A DNA stretch of 64,000 nucleotides from Lucinisca nassula (lineage: Eukaryota > Mollusca > Bivalvia > Lucinida > Lucinidae). Within the stretch, counting starts at the first letter, position 1, and each line of letters begins with the position of its first letter. The notes beneath the pieces are model-generated. The model was not told where the DNA came from and did no database searches. It was given only the letters and a program-made list of their open reading frames with translations. The translations under genes and the position numbers were made by a program. Below are positions 1 to 9,056 of this stretch, one piece after another. The stretch is from the NCBI GenBank assembly GCA_963580285.1, contig OY757015.1:145140082-145204081 (forward strand). The letters run 5' to 3'.

Positions 1-573
1 GATCTAATTCAATGTTATGTTGGCTGGTGCCTGATGTCCGGTGTCTGGTCGGGCCCATCGGAGACTAACTGTTGGTTTTGTTTTGCTCCAGCATTTCAGT
101 GGTTTCTTGCTGTCGAGTCCTCACCGTTGTTTTATCTATGTGTGCACTGAGATGTTGCACTGATCAGTTAGGAGGCCTTCATGCGGTCAGAACAAATTAT
201 TTGTCTAAATCGCGACGGAAGTAAGGGCGATGATTGTGGCCACGTAAAATCGATTGAAGACACCCCCCCCCCCCCCCCCCCCCACCCCGATGGAATTTGT
301 TGCACTGACCGTTCCAAGGAGGTTCTTATGTCGCGGTTTATTTTTGTTATGGTTTGTCTTTGGGTGTTTGTGTCGCATGTGTTATTTTGTTTTGGATAGC
401 CGGTTGGCCATTTTGTGGGAAAGTAACTGTCCTTTTGGCTTTCCGCTATTGATGTTTCCATTAGGGTCTGTTGTTTCGTGTTTGTGTTTCTTTCCTTTTG
501 GTGTCTCTGATGGGAGCTGTGGGTTAATTGAATCGATTCCTGATCATTGCCTCCACTTCTATTTTGCTGACCG
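1..573 (+). mobile_element. Penelope-like element (PLE), 3' tail, cut by the window edge
   Basis: Matches the ~580-bp non-coding tail that follows the reverse transcriptase stop at 33731-34310 almost base for base, including the TTGCTGTCGAGTCCTCACCG stretch and the closing ATCGATTCCTGATC segment. A poly-C run at 263-283 has expanded inside it. Confidence 0.85.
263..283. repeat. Poly-C tract
   Basis: About 21 consecutive C inside the PLE tail where other copies have only CCCCCC. Confidence 0.95.
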
Positions 574-907
574 GAAGAAAAGTGGCCTATGCGCTGTGTA
601 CCAAAACGTTTAGACTCTAAGGTCAGAGTTCAGGAAAGTGGCAATAATTTTTCCTTTTAGTGCTATTTTAGGCCTTGTTTTCTATTAAATGGAGGTTCAG
701 TGTCTTCCAGTTTGTTTGGGCGGGATTATGCTTATCTTTGAGTAAACATGATGGAATCACGTGGGGTCGATAATAGAGGTGCGTGTGTGTTAATTCTCAA
801 ACACAATAAAACGCTATTTTGTAGCCACTACAATTAACTCCCGTTTAAGGAATCATAGTTCCATTGAAAGAAAGAAAATATTAAAACATGATATAATATG
901 CATGTAT
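574..907. other. No recognisable feature
   Basis: AT-rich unique-looking sequence between a PLE tail and an AC microsatellite. Confidence 0.5.
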
Positions 908-923
908 CACACACACACGCACG

Positions 924-979
<56 letters not shown>
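908..979. repeat. (AC)n microsatellite
   Basis: About 36 AC units with a few CACG variants, ending right where the Tigger fragment begins. Confidence 0.97.
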
Positions 980-980
<1 letters not shown>

Positions 981-981
981 G

Positions 982-1776
982 CGTCCCCTATTGGACCTTG
1001 GCAAGTCTTTGAAGCCCAGATGTTTTAACAACGTCAAGTCATTAATCGTAGACGACTGCCCCGCTCATCCCTAAGCGAAAGGTCTGAAGAATGTGACCTT
1101 ATTCATTTTGCCTCCGAACACGACCAGTAAGACACAACCAATGGACCAAGGCGTGATTCAAGACCTTAAGCACTTCTACAGAAAACTGACCATTGCCCGT
1201 CACCTCCGAGCCATCGAGAGAAAGAGAGAAATGGACAAGGTCTCCGTACTGAACGCCAAGCATTATCTACAGCAACCATGGAGCAACGTGAATGAAACAA
1301 CCATATACATGTACAACCACGGCTACAAGAATACTGGCTTCAAGGTTTCCGGCGACACAGATTCTGTTGACATCGAGGCCGATATCGATAACGATCCCAA
1401 CCCTCTCGACAATCTCCCCCTAGCTAGACTCGTGGGCTCTAGCTTAACGATGAGCGACTACGTGAGTGTTGATGATGATGTGCCGATTTGCGAAGAGCAG
1501 ACAGACGACGCCATTGTCGATAATATCGTCGCCGCTACAGATGCCACACCCAACGATATCGACGATGACGATGACCGGGCTGGCGATCATGAAATTCCGG
1601 AACCACCAACAGTTGATATGACCAGGAAGGCCTGGGATAGCCTACAATTCTTTCTGCAGCAACAGACGAATGTGCCCGACATACTAGAGAAACTGTTTCA
1701 TGTTCACAAGTGTGTGACGCAAATTGACTTGAGCAAGCGGTGTGCTAAACAATCTGTGATAACTGAGTTCTTTTAG
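982..1776 (+). pseudogene. Tigger/pogo-type DDE transposase, C-terminal fragment
   Basis: The frame reads LLDLGKSLKPRCFNNVKSLI, then VDDCPAHP (second catalytic Asp block), an in-frame TAA at 1072, then AKGLKNVTLFILPPNTTSKT and QPMDQGVI (third Asp block). These are hallmarks of Tigger/pogo (CENP-B related) transposases. From 1093 to 1776 it stays open for 227 codons with a highly acidic stretch (about codons 125-170) and ends in a natural stop. The first catalytic Asp and the DNA-binding domain are missing, cut at the AC microsatellite. The open 3' part could be recent decay; there is no ATG start. Confidence 0.8.
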
Positions 1777-2440
1777 GATGTAACATGTGTTTGGGACTTT
1801 CAAAAGACTAAAAAATCAGTGCTATATAGACAGTTCATTTCAATCAGAGCTAAACGGCCAATCAGTGGAGCAGAACCGCCAAACGACTTCAATTATACCT
1901 GTTCATCCAGTAAAGATTGCGATCAAACTGCACAGACAGCCTGAACAAAGTCCTTGTTGTGTGGACAGTCAAGGAACTGACACTTCTTCATGTGGACAGC
2001 AAGACAGATTAGACTGTGGGTGCGCTGGCTAATCTGCCTCAGCTAGCCACATGTGCAGTAGTTTAGAAATTTGTGTGGTTCTGCATCGTCACAATGAACG
2101 TACAGTGTTTGAGTGTAGAACCCTTGGACTTTGACATATCGAGGTTATACTGTAATTTCAAAAGTATATGTATATGCTTCAATACATTTTATGCTTCGTA
2201 TTGTTATAGTTTTAAGAATATGTTGCCTCCAATGGATTTACTGTCTTGTTTACCCTTCATATAACAAAACTTTCCGGGATGCTTTGTTGTTTATTTGAGC
2301 AGCACTATCCCTCTAAGGTTAAAATCAATACAACTAGAAATGTTTTCAGAGGAAAACAATGTCCCCCACTATAAATACAACTTAAACATCCAAAATATAA
2401 GTTGCAAACAAACCATTTTTGGTCAAAACCTAGCAGTTTT
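1777..2440. other. No recognisable feature
   Basis: AT-rich sequence after the Tigger fragment; possibly its 3' flank, but I found no matching terminal inverted repeat. Confidence 0.4.
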
Positions 2441-2542
2441 CGGGAGCCAGTGACCTTACAAAATGGTCATTAAACAGGTCAAGATCACCAACATCAAATC
2501 AAATATGGTAGGTTGTAATTTATTATTGTACCAAGCTTTGCA

Positions 2543-2588
2543 GGGTCACTGATGAGGCTTTATTAGCCGAAACTACGTAGTATGACCC
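2543..2588 (+). ncRNA. Hammerhead ribozyme motif 1a
   Basis: Stem I GGGTCA/TGACCC, core CTGATGA, stem II GGCT-TTATT-AGCC, core GAAA, stem III palindrome CTACGTAG, then TA at the predicted cleavage site (after 2582). All conserved core positions are present. Confidence 0.85.
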
Positions 2589-2925
2589 ATCTTCTTTCTT
2601 ATGAATGTTTTCATTGCTCTTAAAGGAACTCATTTTTGATTTTTATTTGCCTTCACTGCAGCTGGTGTTGTGCCGTGTGGCGGCCGTAAAACGTCTCCCC
2701 GTACATCAACCATAGTGCAGTTTATATTTTACTTTTGGTCCTTTGAGATCAGCGTGAATATTCTGAGAAATCAGAAAAAAATTATTGGTTTAGACTCATA
2801 TTCTAGACAGGTTTTTAATTATTTGGACCCCATTTTGATTTATATCAGTCTTTGAATCGACTGCCTATTCGAAATTCGCAAAATTGCAGTATGTTTCCTC
2901 TGGATTTCTTTGCCGGATCATTGCA

Positions 2926-2971
2926 GGGTCACTGATGAGGCTTTATTAGCCGAAACTACGTAGTATGACCC
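2926..2971 (+). ncRNA. Hammerhead ribozyme motif 1b
   Basis: Identical to motif 1a; predicted cleavage after 2965, so cutting at both motifs would release a 383-nt RNA. Confidence 0.85.
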
Positions 2972-3420
2972 ATCTTCTTTCTTATGAATGTTTTCATTGC
3001 TCTTAAAGGAACTCATTTTTGATTTTTATTTACCAACATTCATCAATTCTTAAATGAGATTAGGTCACCAAAATCTAATCAAATCTTTGTTAGGATGCAA
3101 TGATGTATTGTACCAAGTTTGGCCAAATTTCATGCATTTGTTCATGAGATAGGGTACGTGGGGGACTGTGCCCTTGAAAATAAGGTCAAGGTCACCGAAA
3201 TCTAAATCTTTTCTTATATTGTACCGAGTTTGACCGAATTTCATCCGTTTATTCATGAGATAGGGCGCAGACAAGCCAAAAATACATTGCATTTGGGGGC
3301 ATGTGCAGGTTGCAATGACATTCTGTACCAAGTTTGTCCTAATTTCATCCATTCGTTCATGAGATAGGATGCAGACAAGCCAAAATTGAAAATGGGGTTT
3401 TAAAGGAAATAGTATCTGAT

Positions 3421-4117
3421 CAGAAATATTGGTGCAGGATAGATCTAACGCATCCCCACAATCTGTATTTTGGGAAAATATAGCAAAAATCATATTTGAT
3501 AAACTCACAGATAATTGTCCTTGGATTAATGTGCGAGTTTTATGCAACTATAGAAACTAGTACTATACCTCCTGCAATGATTTTTTGAAAATGGCGTACC
3601 GTTTGTGTAACTTTAATCGTTTTGAAGTCTGTTATGAGATGAAAAGCAAATTTCGCAGCCGCACATTCGGCTGTTCATAATCAGACAACTTTAATAAGTC
3701 TTTCATTTCATTCACCCAATTAAATTTTAAGAACCTAGATTATACGAGCCGTCCTGTTACGGTTACAATATGATTATGAGTACCACTAGAAAGTTACTGA
3801 CGGCTTGGCTCGTGCATGTAACGTCATTTTTTATCCTCGAGGGGGGGTCGATAATGGGGTCTAAGGGTCGATAATTTATGACTACCTTCCTATGAGAAAA
3901 ATTGTGCTGCAGTAAATGATATCAAATCACTATTTGATTGGTTAAAAAAAAAAAAAGTTGTTTCCGAATTTGTTTCATTTGTTACCGGATTATTACCAGC
4001 TTATCTGGAAACCCGTATATAAGCAGTCTCGTTCACAATAGAACAACTTGCAAGTATGTCTATCTTGTGACGAAAAATAGGAAGCCATATTCAAGTTGAC
4101 GTGCGTATCGACTGAAA
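3421..4117. other. No recognisable gene; AT-rich with scattered short repeats
   Basis: Contains a short G-run near 3841 and twin GGTCGATAAT words near 3847 and 3867; nothing codes. Confidence 0.4.
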
Positions 4118-4312
4118 GAACGCTTTGGTGGAGTGGTAGCGCATCGGATTTGTGATCGAGAGGTTGCGGGTTCAAGCCTCAAGCTGACCAGAGTGATGTG
4201 TCCTTGAGCAAGGCACTTCATCCACATTGCTTAAAAGTACTGGTTACTACCCAGGAAATCCTGCTCGTAATGCTCAGATGTGAGCGAGCATCAGTAATAG
4301 GAGAATAAAAAA
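4118..4312 (+). mobile_element. tRNA-derived SINE
   Basis: Pol III box A-like GGTGGAGTGGTAGCGC and box B-like GGTTCAAGCC with tRNA spacing, followed by a body holding TCCTTGAGCAAGGCACTT, a core word shared with the SINE at 57818, and an A-rich end. The acceptor stem does not pair, so it is not a functional tRNA. Confidence 0.75.
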
Positions 4313-4559
4313 AAGAAGAAAAAAGAAAATATGTTGTGTCAAACTGCATAAAGCGCATTTATGCTATCAAATGTTACTACTGCAATCTGTTTAGATTTTC
4401 AATTTCGAAATAAGGAGTATCTTGGTGGAAAAAACGGACACTTTGGATAAACTGGCGTCCTGATTTAGGAAACGTCAATGACGTCACACTCACCAGCGAT
4501 AACGTCTTCACTTTGGCGTCGTTGGACGCGATTTTCAACGTGTGAAAAGACACTTAACA

Positions 4560-5400
4560 ACCTGCATTATTTTCCATTTTAAAGCACTTAAAGAAAATTA
4601 ATTATATAATATTATTTTATGTTCAGATTTCTATACCAGGCAATGCTGAATTCTAGTAGACAGAAAAGGTTATTGACTTTATATTATGAAATATTCGGCA
4701 CTCGTTCATATGGCGGAGACGCACTCGCAAGCTCGTGCGTCCTCCGCTATATGAACTCGTGCCGATTTTTCCACAATTTAAAGTCAATAACCTAAAAATA
4801 TTGACCGGTAATTTCTGTACGATGTAAATGGGACATTCTTTGGATATATAATAAGGGAAATTATATACGTTTACCTTCTACAGAAGTTACCGGTCAGTAT
4901 TTTTCAGCTTGAAACTTAACAATAGTAGTCGCAGATAAGATTGACTAGGCGGAGCTTTCGTTTGTATCTGCCTTTGGAATGTTCTGTTGACAAAAAGGTA
5001 AACCAAGTCGCCCGATTCAACCGTAATGCAAACAAAGCTGTGGCGTATATGGTCATTTGGTCCGCCTGCAGAAAGCATGCGACAGGCACTCTACCGAATC
5101 TTCTGGTGGACTCAGCGAATTCGACATATATTGACAACACCTGAATAGCTCTGCCTAGTCAATCTTATCTGCGACTACTATACCTGCATTATTTTCCATT
5201 TCAAACCACTTAAAAATAATCTGATTTTACGTTTTGCAATCCTGATTTCTTGAAAACAGTTCAATTTTGGGTATATAATAAAAAGGTTATTGACTTCATA
5301 TTGTGAAATATTCGGCACTCGTTCATATGGCGGATACGCCATCGCATGCTCGTGTGTACTTCGCCATATGAACTTGTGCCAGTAACCTACAAATATAACA
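4560..5400. repeat. ~620-bp direct duplication carrying two hairpins, split by a MITE
   Basis: The word CCTGCATTATTTTCCATTT begins both halves (about 4561 and 5184). Each half ends in a hairpin built on AGGTTATTGACTT...TTCGGCACTCGTTCATATG (4668-4793 and 5278-5390), with the arms meeting over a CG-rich loop. The MITE at 4922-5181 lies between them. Confidence 0.65.
4922..5181. mobile_element. MITE with ~29-bp perfect terminal inverted repeats
   Basis: The left end ATAGTAGTCGCAGATAAG and the following GATTGACTAGGC are exactly complementary to the right end. 260 bp, no coding capacity. A diverged relative is at 55770-56005. Confidence 0.85.
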
Positions 5401-5476
5401 TATGTTCTATATATCGTTGAACCTCTAAATTACAGCGACGTCATTTAGTAGCACTGGATATCAAATAATGATTTGT

Positions 5477-5700
5477 TTGTTTGTTTGATTGAGGTTTAAC
5501 GTCTCCGTCAACACTATTTAGGTCATTTTGGAGACGTAGCTCCAAATTGTTGGGGACTTTTTTGGCCCTGTCGCCCAGTGAAACCAATAGAGTTTATATG
5601 CTTGGAAAAATCACGCACCACTTTCCCTGGGCGGGCTTAGACCTTCTAAGTGGTTTACCAGAACTTCAACTCTGCGTGGACGCACCATGCATCGGCGGGG
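5477..5700 (-). repeat. Repeat A (SINE-like), copy 1
   Basis: Reference description for the family. The consensus, read on its own + strand, runs from a GC-rich head (GGCCCCCGCCCATCGGGGCT) through GCTGCATGATGCTTCCACGC, GGTAAACCGCTTAGAGGATC and GGGCGACAGGGCTTGAGATG to CAACGTCTCCAAAATGACC and a tail of GACGTTAAACCTCAAATCAA plus (CAAA)n. About 300-310 bp. The CAAA-rich tail is SINE-like, but I see no clear Pol III box A/B head. This copy is diverged and lacks part of the middle. Confidence 0.8.
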
Positions 5701-5907
5701 CCCCTCACTGAGATAAAGAAGAAGTAAATCTTTGGAAACTGTCCATAATATACAGCTGGGTGGTCTTTTCGCTGGCTGGGCGCCCCCCCCCCCCCACACA
5801 CACACACCCATAGGGGTTTGAAGAAATAGATTGGGTTCCATGGTGGTGCTTCCAGGCAGAGGTGAAACCGTCCGAATTTGAGTTCTGGTAAACCGCTTAG
5901 ACCATAC

Positions 5908-5960
5908 AAACAATTAGAAATGAAGGCAATGATCAGGAATCGATACAATTACCTCACACC
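5908..5960 (-). mobile_element. PLE 3' tip fragment
   Basis: Reverse complement of the terminal ATCGATTCCTGATCATTGCC segment of the PLE tail. Confidence 0.7.
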
Positions 5961-6059
5961 TCCTGTCAAGGAAAAGCGAGACTGACCGTTCCTTATTATT
6001 GTTATTATTATGTTGTTTTTTTTTTTTTTGTTTTTTTTTTTGTTTGTTTTTTTTTTGTT

Positions 6060-6267
6060 TTACGGCCCTTTCAAGATTATTTCACTCATATCGAGCCGAT
6101 CGTAAAGTCAGAGGTGGACGAAAACCGGAGTACCTGGAGAAAAACTACCTGACCTTCCATTGCAGAACTTGTCGTCTCACATCTGACCCGATCCAGGCTT
6201 GAACCACAGCGGTGAGAGACTATTGATTAAGAGTAAGCACTCTTATCCACTAGGCAACGGAGGTCCT
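6060..6267 (-). mobile_element. tRNA-derived SINE
   Basis: On the - strand a tRNA-like head (CTCCGTTGCCTAGTGGATAA ... GGTTCAAGCCTGGATC) leads into a body with AGGTACTCCGGTTTTCGTCC and ends in a long A-rich tail (poly-T on +, 6011-6060). A partial relative lies at 13310-13440. Confidence 0.75.
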
Positions 6268-6534
6268 TATACCCTAGCGGTTTCTTTGGGCGACAGGGGT
6301 TGAGATGTAATTTAATGTCAATGTCGGTAAAAGTCCCACGAAATTGGAAGCAACGTCTTCAAAATAACCTAAATCTTGTTGACGGGGACGTAAAACCTCA
6401 ACAGAAGCATTGATTGGACTTAATATACGGACTTTACAGTGCGACTACACGAGTAAAGACTATATCACGTGCAGCATACTATTGATACTCTACTCTTGAA
6501 AGTTTCGTGAAACCCAAACGAAAATAAAGACATG

Positions 6535-6799
6535 TACAGTAAAACTCCGCTATTAAGACCACCTACAATTAAGACTAAATCTGCTTTTAAAAGCTTATTG
6601 AGAAGGTTTCAGTTATGTTTAATTTGTGTTTTCTACACACAGAAATGAGAGACCACCTTTGGGACTGTTCAAAAGTGGTCTTCAAGACCACTTTTGAACA
6701 GTCCCAAAGGTGGTCTTAATGGTGGACTGTTCAAAAGTGGTCTTCAAGACCACTTTTGAACAGTCCCAAAGGTGGTCTTAATATAGGAATTATACTGTA
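6535..6799. mobile_element. pogo/Tigger-like MITE (family M2) with doubled internal hairpin
   Basis: Ends TACAGTAAAACTCCGCTATT and the near complement of AATATAGGAATTATACTGTA, with TA at both edges. Two copies in tandem of a near-perfect hairpin built on GGGACTGTTCAAAAGTGGTC and its complement fill the right half. Relatives: 18204-18412, 21322-21533, 26635-26760, 35601-36153. Confidence 0.8.
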
Positions 6800-6969
6800 T
6801 TTGTTTATTCGTGGACCTTTTATGTCTTATGAATAATCTTGAAAAACAGCCAAAATGAACACTGGTGGGTCCATTATCTCTAAGTTAAGGCTGGAAAAAT
6901 TATCCTAAAAGGTGACCTAGACTGTTAAAATTTCCTTTAACCATTATATACCTTCCTGAACCTTAAGCA

Positions 6970-7102
6970 AACGGTGTAGATCCTGATCAGACGCTGCGCT
7001 TTGTGGCGCCTGGCCTGTAAATTCATGTACTGTAAGCAAACTGTGCGGACTATGATCATACGCCGCGCTCTGTGGCGTCTTGTCTCAGTCTACACTGTTT
7101 TA
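6970..7102. repeat. Palindromic 'CTGATCAGACG' repeat
   Basis: Two head-to-tail modules with GTGTAGATCCTGATCAGACG and its partial complement, ending in TCTACACTGTTT. This is the short hairpin core of the TTAACCC-ended MITEs seen at 17622, 46305, 54118 and 56050. Confidence 0.55.
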
Positions 7103-7402
7103 AACATATTTTTTTATTTTATCTCAAACACATATCATTACAAAGTCATGACAAATAAATGATTAGAACGGAAGATAAACGCGTATTTGGTTCTTCCCGC
7201 CTGGTCCCGATGTTATAAAACTTTTTTCATGCTCAACTCAGCTGAGCAAGAAACTTGTGATGCTCATAAAAATTAAAATATTAAGAAGTTGAGCGATTTT
7301 TCTTTCTTATATAGCAGAGATTGTTATTTGTCCTGCTCACAAATTTTGAAATGCCAACAATTGTTGTTGTTTGTGCGCAGGATAAATTTCATGCTCAAGT
7401 GG

Positions 7403-7695
7403 GTTGTTTGTTTGTTTGATTTGATGTTTAACGTCCCCGTCAACACTGTAAAGGTCATTTTGGAGACGTTGCTTCCAATTTTGTGGGACTTTTACCCGAA
7501 ATTGAGATGAAATGACATCTCAAGCCCTGTCGTCCAATGAAACCACTAGGGTTTATTAGCATGGACGGCGCGCCTCGCACCGCGGTTCCTCCTCTAAGCG
7601 GTTTACCAGTACTAGTGTGCGGGCCGGATTCAGCTCTGCGTGGAAGCATCATGCAGCCCATATATTTCTTCAAGACCCTATGGGCGGGGGTTTTC
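7403..7695 (-). repeat. Repeat A copy 3 (nearly full length)
   Basis: Runs from the (TTTG) tail to the GC-rich head; a piece near the GGATCTAAGC motif is deleted. Confidence 0.9.
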
Positions 7696-8596
7696 AAGTG
7701 GGTTGAGCGTGAAAACAAATTTATAACCTCGGAGCCAGGCCTCTGTTTCTCACTACACTATGCCTAATGTGAAAAGTCGGTTTGAAACTGGAACAACCAT
7801 ATACATTTGGTCAAAGGCGTGAATGCAGTATGATCTGGATTAACATGAACCGGATCAACTTGATTTCGATCGAATCTCTAAAGTTGCGACCTAATACAAT
7901 ATATTTGCGCAATCAGAAAAAAAAATATAAATACGCACAACAATGAAGATCTCTGTAAAATTATCTTTCTCCGGGAGGGGGGCTTATCTTAAAGAACAGA
8001 GCAATATTTACATTACGCATATGCGTAATATCTTATACATTACGCATATGCGTAATATGTACGTATTTGGCGCGACACCTATGCATTGTTTGTTCTGTTG
8101 TACGAAGTTACTTCAATACTCGACTGGCTGTGGTTTATTTATGTGTTTATATACGAAAGTATATGGTAGTGTACTGTGAAGTAAGTGATGTATATGTATC
8201 GGCGTATAGGTGACTAAATTAACTGTCGTTGTTTTCTAAAGAAAATACAACCTTTTAATTTTCGATTTAATTTGAATGTGCACAGCATGTGAAAACAGAC
8301 TGATAGAAAAGATGTTTAGGTCTCTGGAGAAATATGTTACCTGTAATCAGGAGATGAGGTAAACAGCAAGCCATTTGAATGAAATGAGTCAGCCGCTCAT
8401 CAGCTCAGAATACCAAACGAAACCAGACAGATTGTTCGGAATGGATTTTCCAGTTGTTTCTGATCAATGTAGAATCAAACTGATATAAACAGATACAGTT
8501 CTACCTTTGGAATTCAGGATTAAAGCAGTTTTGTGCCAGGGATTTAAAATATTTATTGTCAATACGAGTGGAATAAATCAGACTCAGCCAACCAAA
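7696..8596 (+). promoter_or_regulatory. Upstream region and probable 5' leader of the INF2-like gene
   Basis: No ORF with homology. Holds two copies of an 18-bp perfect palindrome, ATTACGCATATGCGTAAT, at 8012-8029 and 8039-8056. Transcription start not identifiable. Confidence 0.4.
8012..8056. repeat. Twin 18-bp perfect palindromes
   Basis: ATTACGCATATGCGTAAT occurs twice with a 27-bp period, 540-585 bp upstream of the formin ATG. The half-site TTACGCA resembles bZIP half-sites; function is inference only. Confidence 0.8.
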
Positions 8597-9056
8597 ATGT
8601 CTGGAACCGATGCGCCAAAACAGTCGCGTTTCGCCAAAAAGAAACAAAAACGGGCGAAACGACATCGCTCAGACGGGTTCATGCTCGGGCTTGAGGTTGG
8701 TACTAATTCTTCGGACGAAGAAATTACTCAGAACGGAGAACAAATAGGGGACGCCATAAACTTCTTACAGTGGATCCGAAATCCTAACATACCAAATTTG
8801 GCTAAACTCCGACGGGCGATAAAAACCAACGACAAAGACTGGATGCGAGAATTTCTCGAGTTCGACGGCCTCGGGTTGTTATTTCAGTGTCTTAGAAACC
8901 TCAGTGATATCCAAACATTTCACCTGTCAGACATGGTTCTGCGAATGGAATGTATCATGTGTATTCGCGAGGTAATTAACTCACAGACAGGGCTTGATTG
9001 CCTCTTACAGATCAAAGGAAAGAAGGATAATATCTTTGGGAGGAGGTTTGCTTCAG
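8597..9056 (+). CDS. INF2: INF2-like exon 1: start codon, basic N-terminus and first part of GBD/DID
   Basis: Codes for residues 1-153 plus one base. The chosen ATG at 8597 has A at -3 and opens MSGTDAPKQ. The open frame runs upstream to about 8507, but I see no in-frame ATG there, so this is the most likely start. A Lys/Arg-rich stretch (about 12-28) precedes the GBD, which starts near the AINFLQWIR motif and continues through the [18 protein letters not shown] helix pair and [13 protein letters not shown]. This lines up with the first armadillo repeats of vertebrate INF2. The donor reads TTCAG|GTAACT and leaves phase 1. Intron 1 that follows is about 14.5 kb, the longest in the gene. Confidence 0.92.

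Larger units (their letters stand above)
2535..3030 (+). mobile_element. Retrozyme-like element, locus 1 (two hammerhead motifs)
   Basis: A 383-bp unit (2583-2965) bounded by two identical hammerhead motifs, plus a 65-bp downstream tail ending in a T-rich run. It is flanked by the 6-bp direct repeat TACCAA (2529-2534 and 3031-3036), a probable target-site duplication. No ORF of note inside. Animal retrozymes are described as short non-coding retroelements with tandem hammerheads that yield small circular RNAs, probably moved by PLE machinery. Both ribozyme cores here are intact. Confidence 0.8.
2441..3420 (-). repeat. Diverged tandem 'Ttcatgagatag' repeat, split by a retrozyme
   Basis: Units of roughly 100 bp with TTGTACCAAGTTTG, AATTTCAT and GTTCATGAGATAGGG recur at about 3108, 3217, 3320 and 3360, and the left part resumes before 2529. 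The retrozyme at 2535-3030 sits within the array. The strand is arbitrary. Confidence 0.6.
5783..6410 (+). repeat. Repeat A copy 2, split
   Basis: Head half at 5783-5907 and tail half at 6277-6410. The gap holds an antisense PLE tip, a poly-T tract and an antisense tRNA-type SINE. Confidence 0.7.

Noticed and set aside
834..1037. Cys/Val-rich frame on the - strand
   Set aside because: Translation of the AC microsatellite.
4887..5144. Three overlapping frames of 63-74 codons
   Set aside because: They lie inside a MITE with perfect inverted ends; frames on both strands come from the palindromic design.
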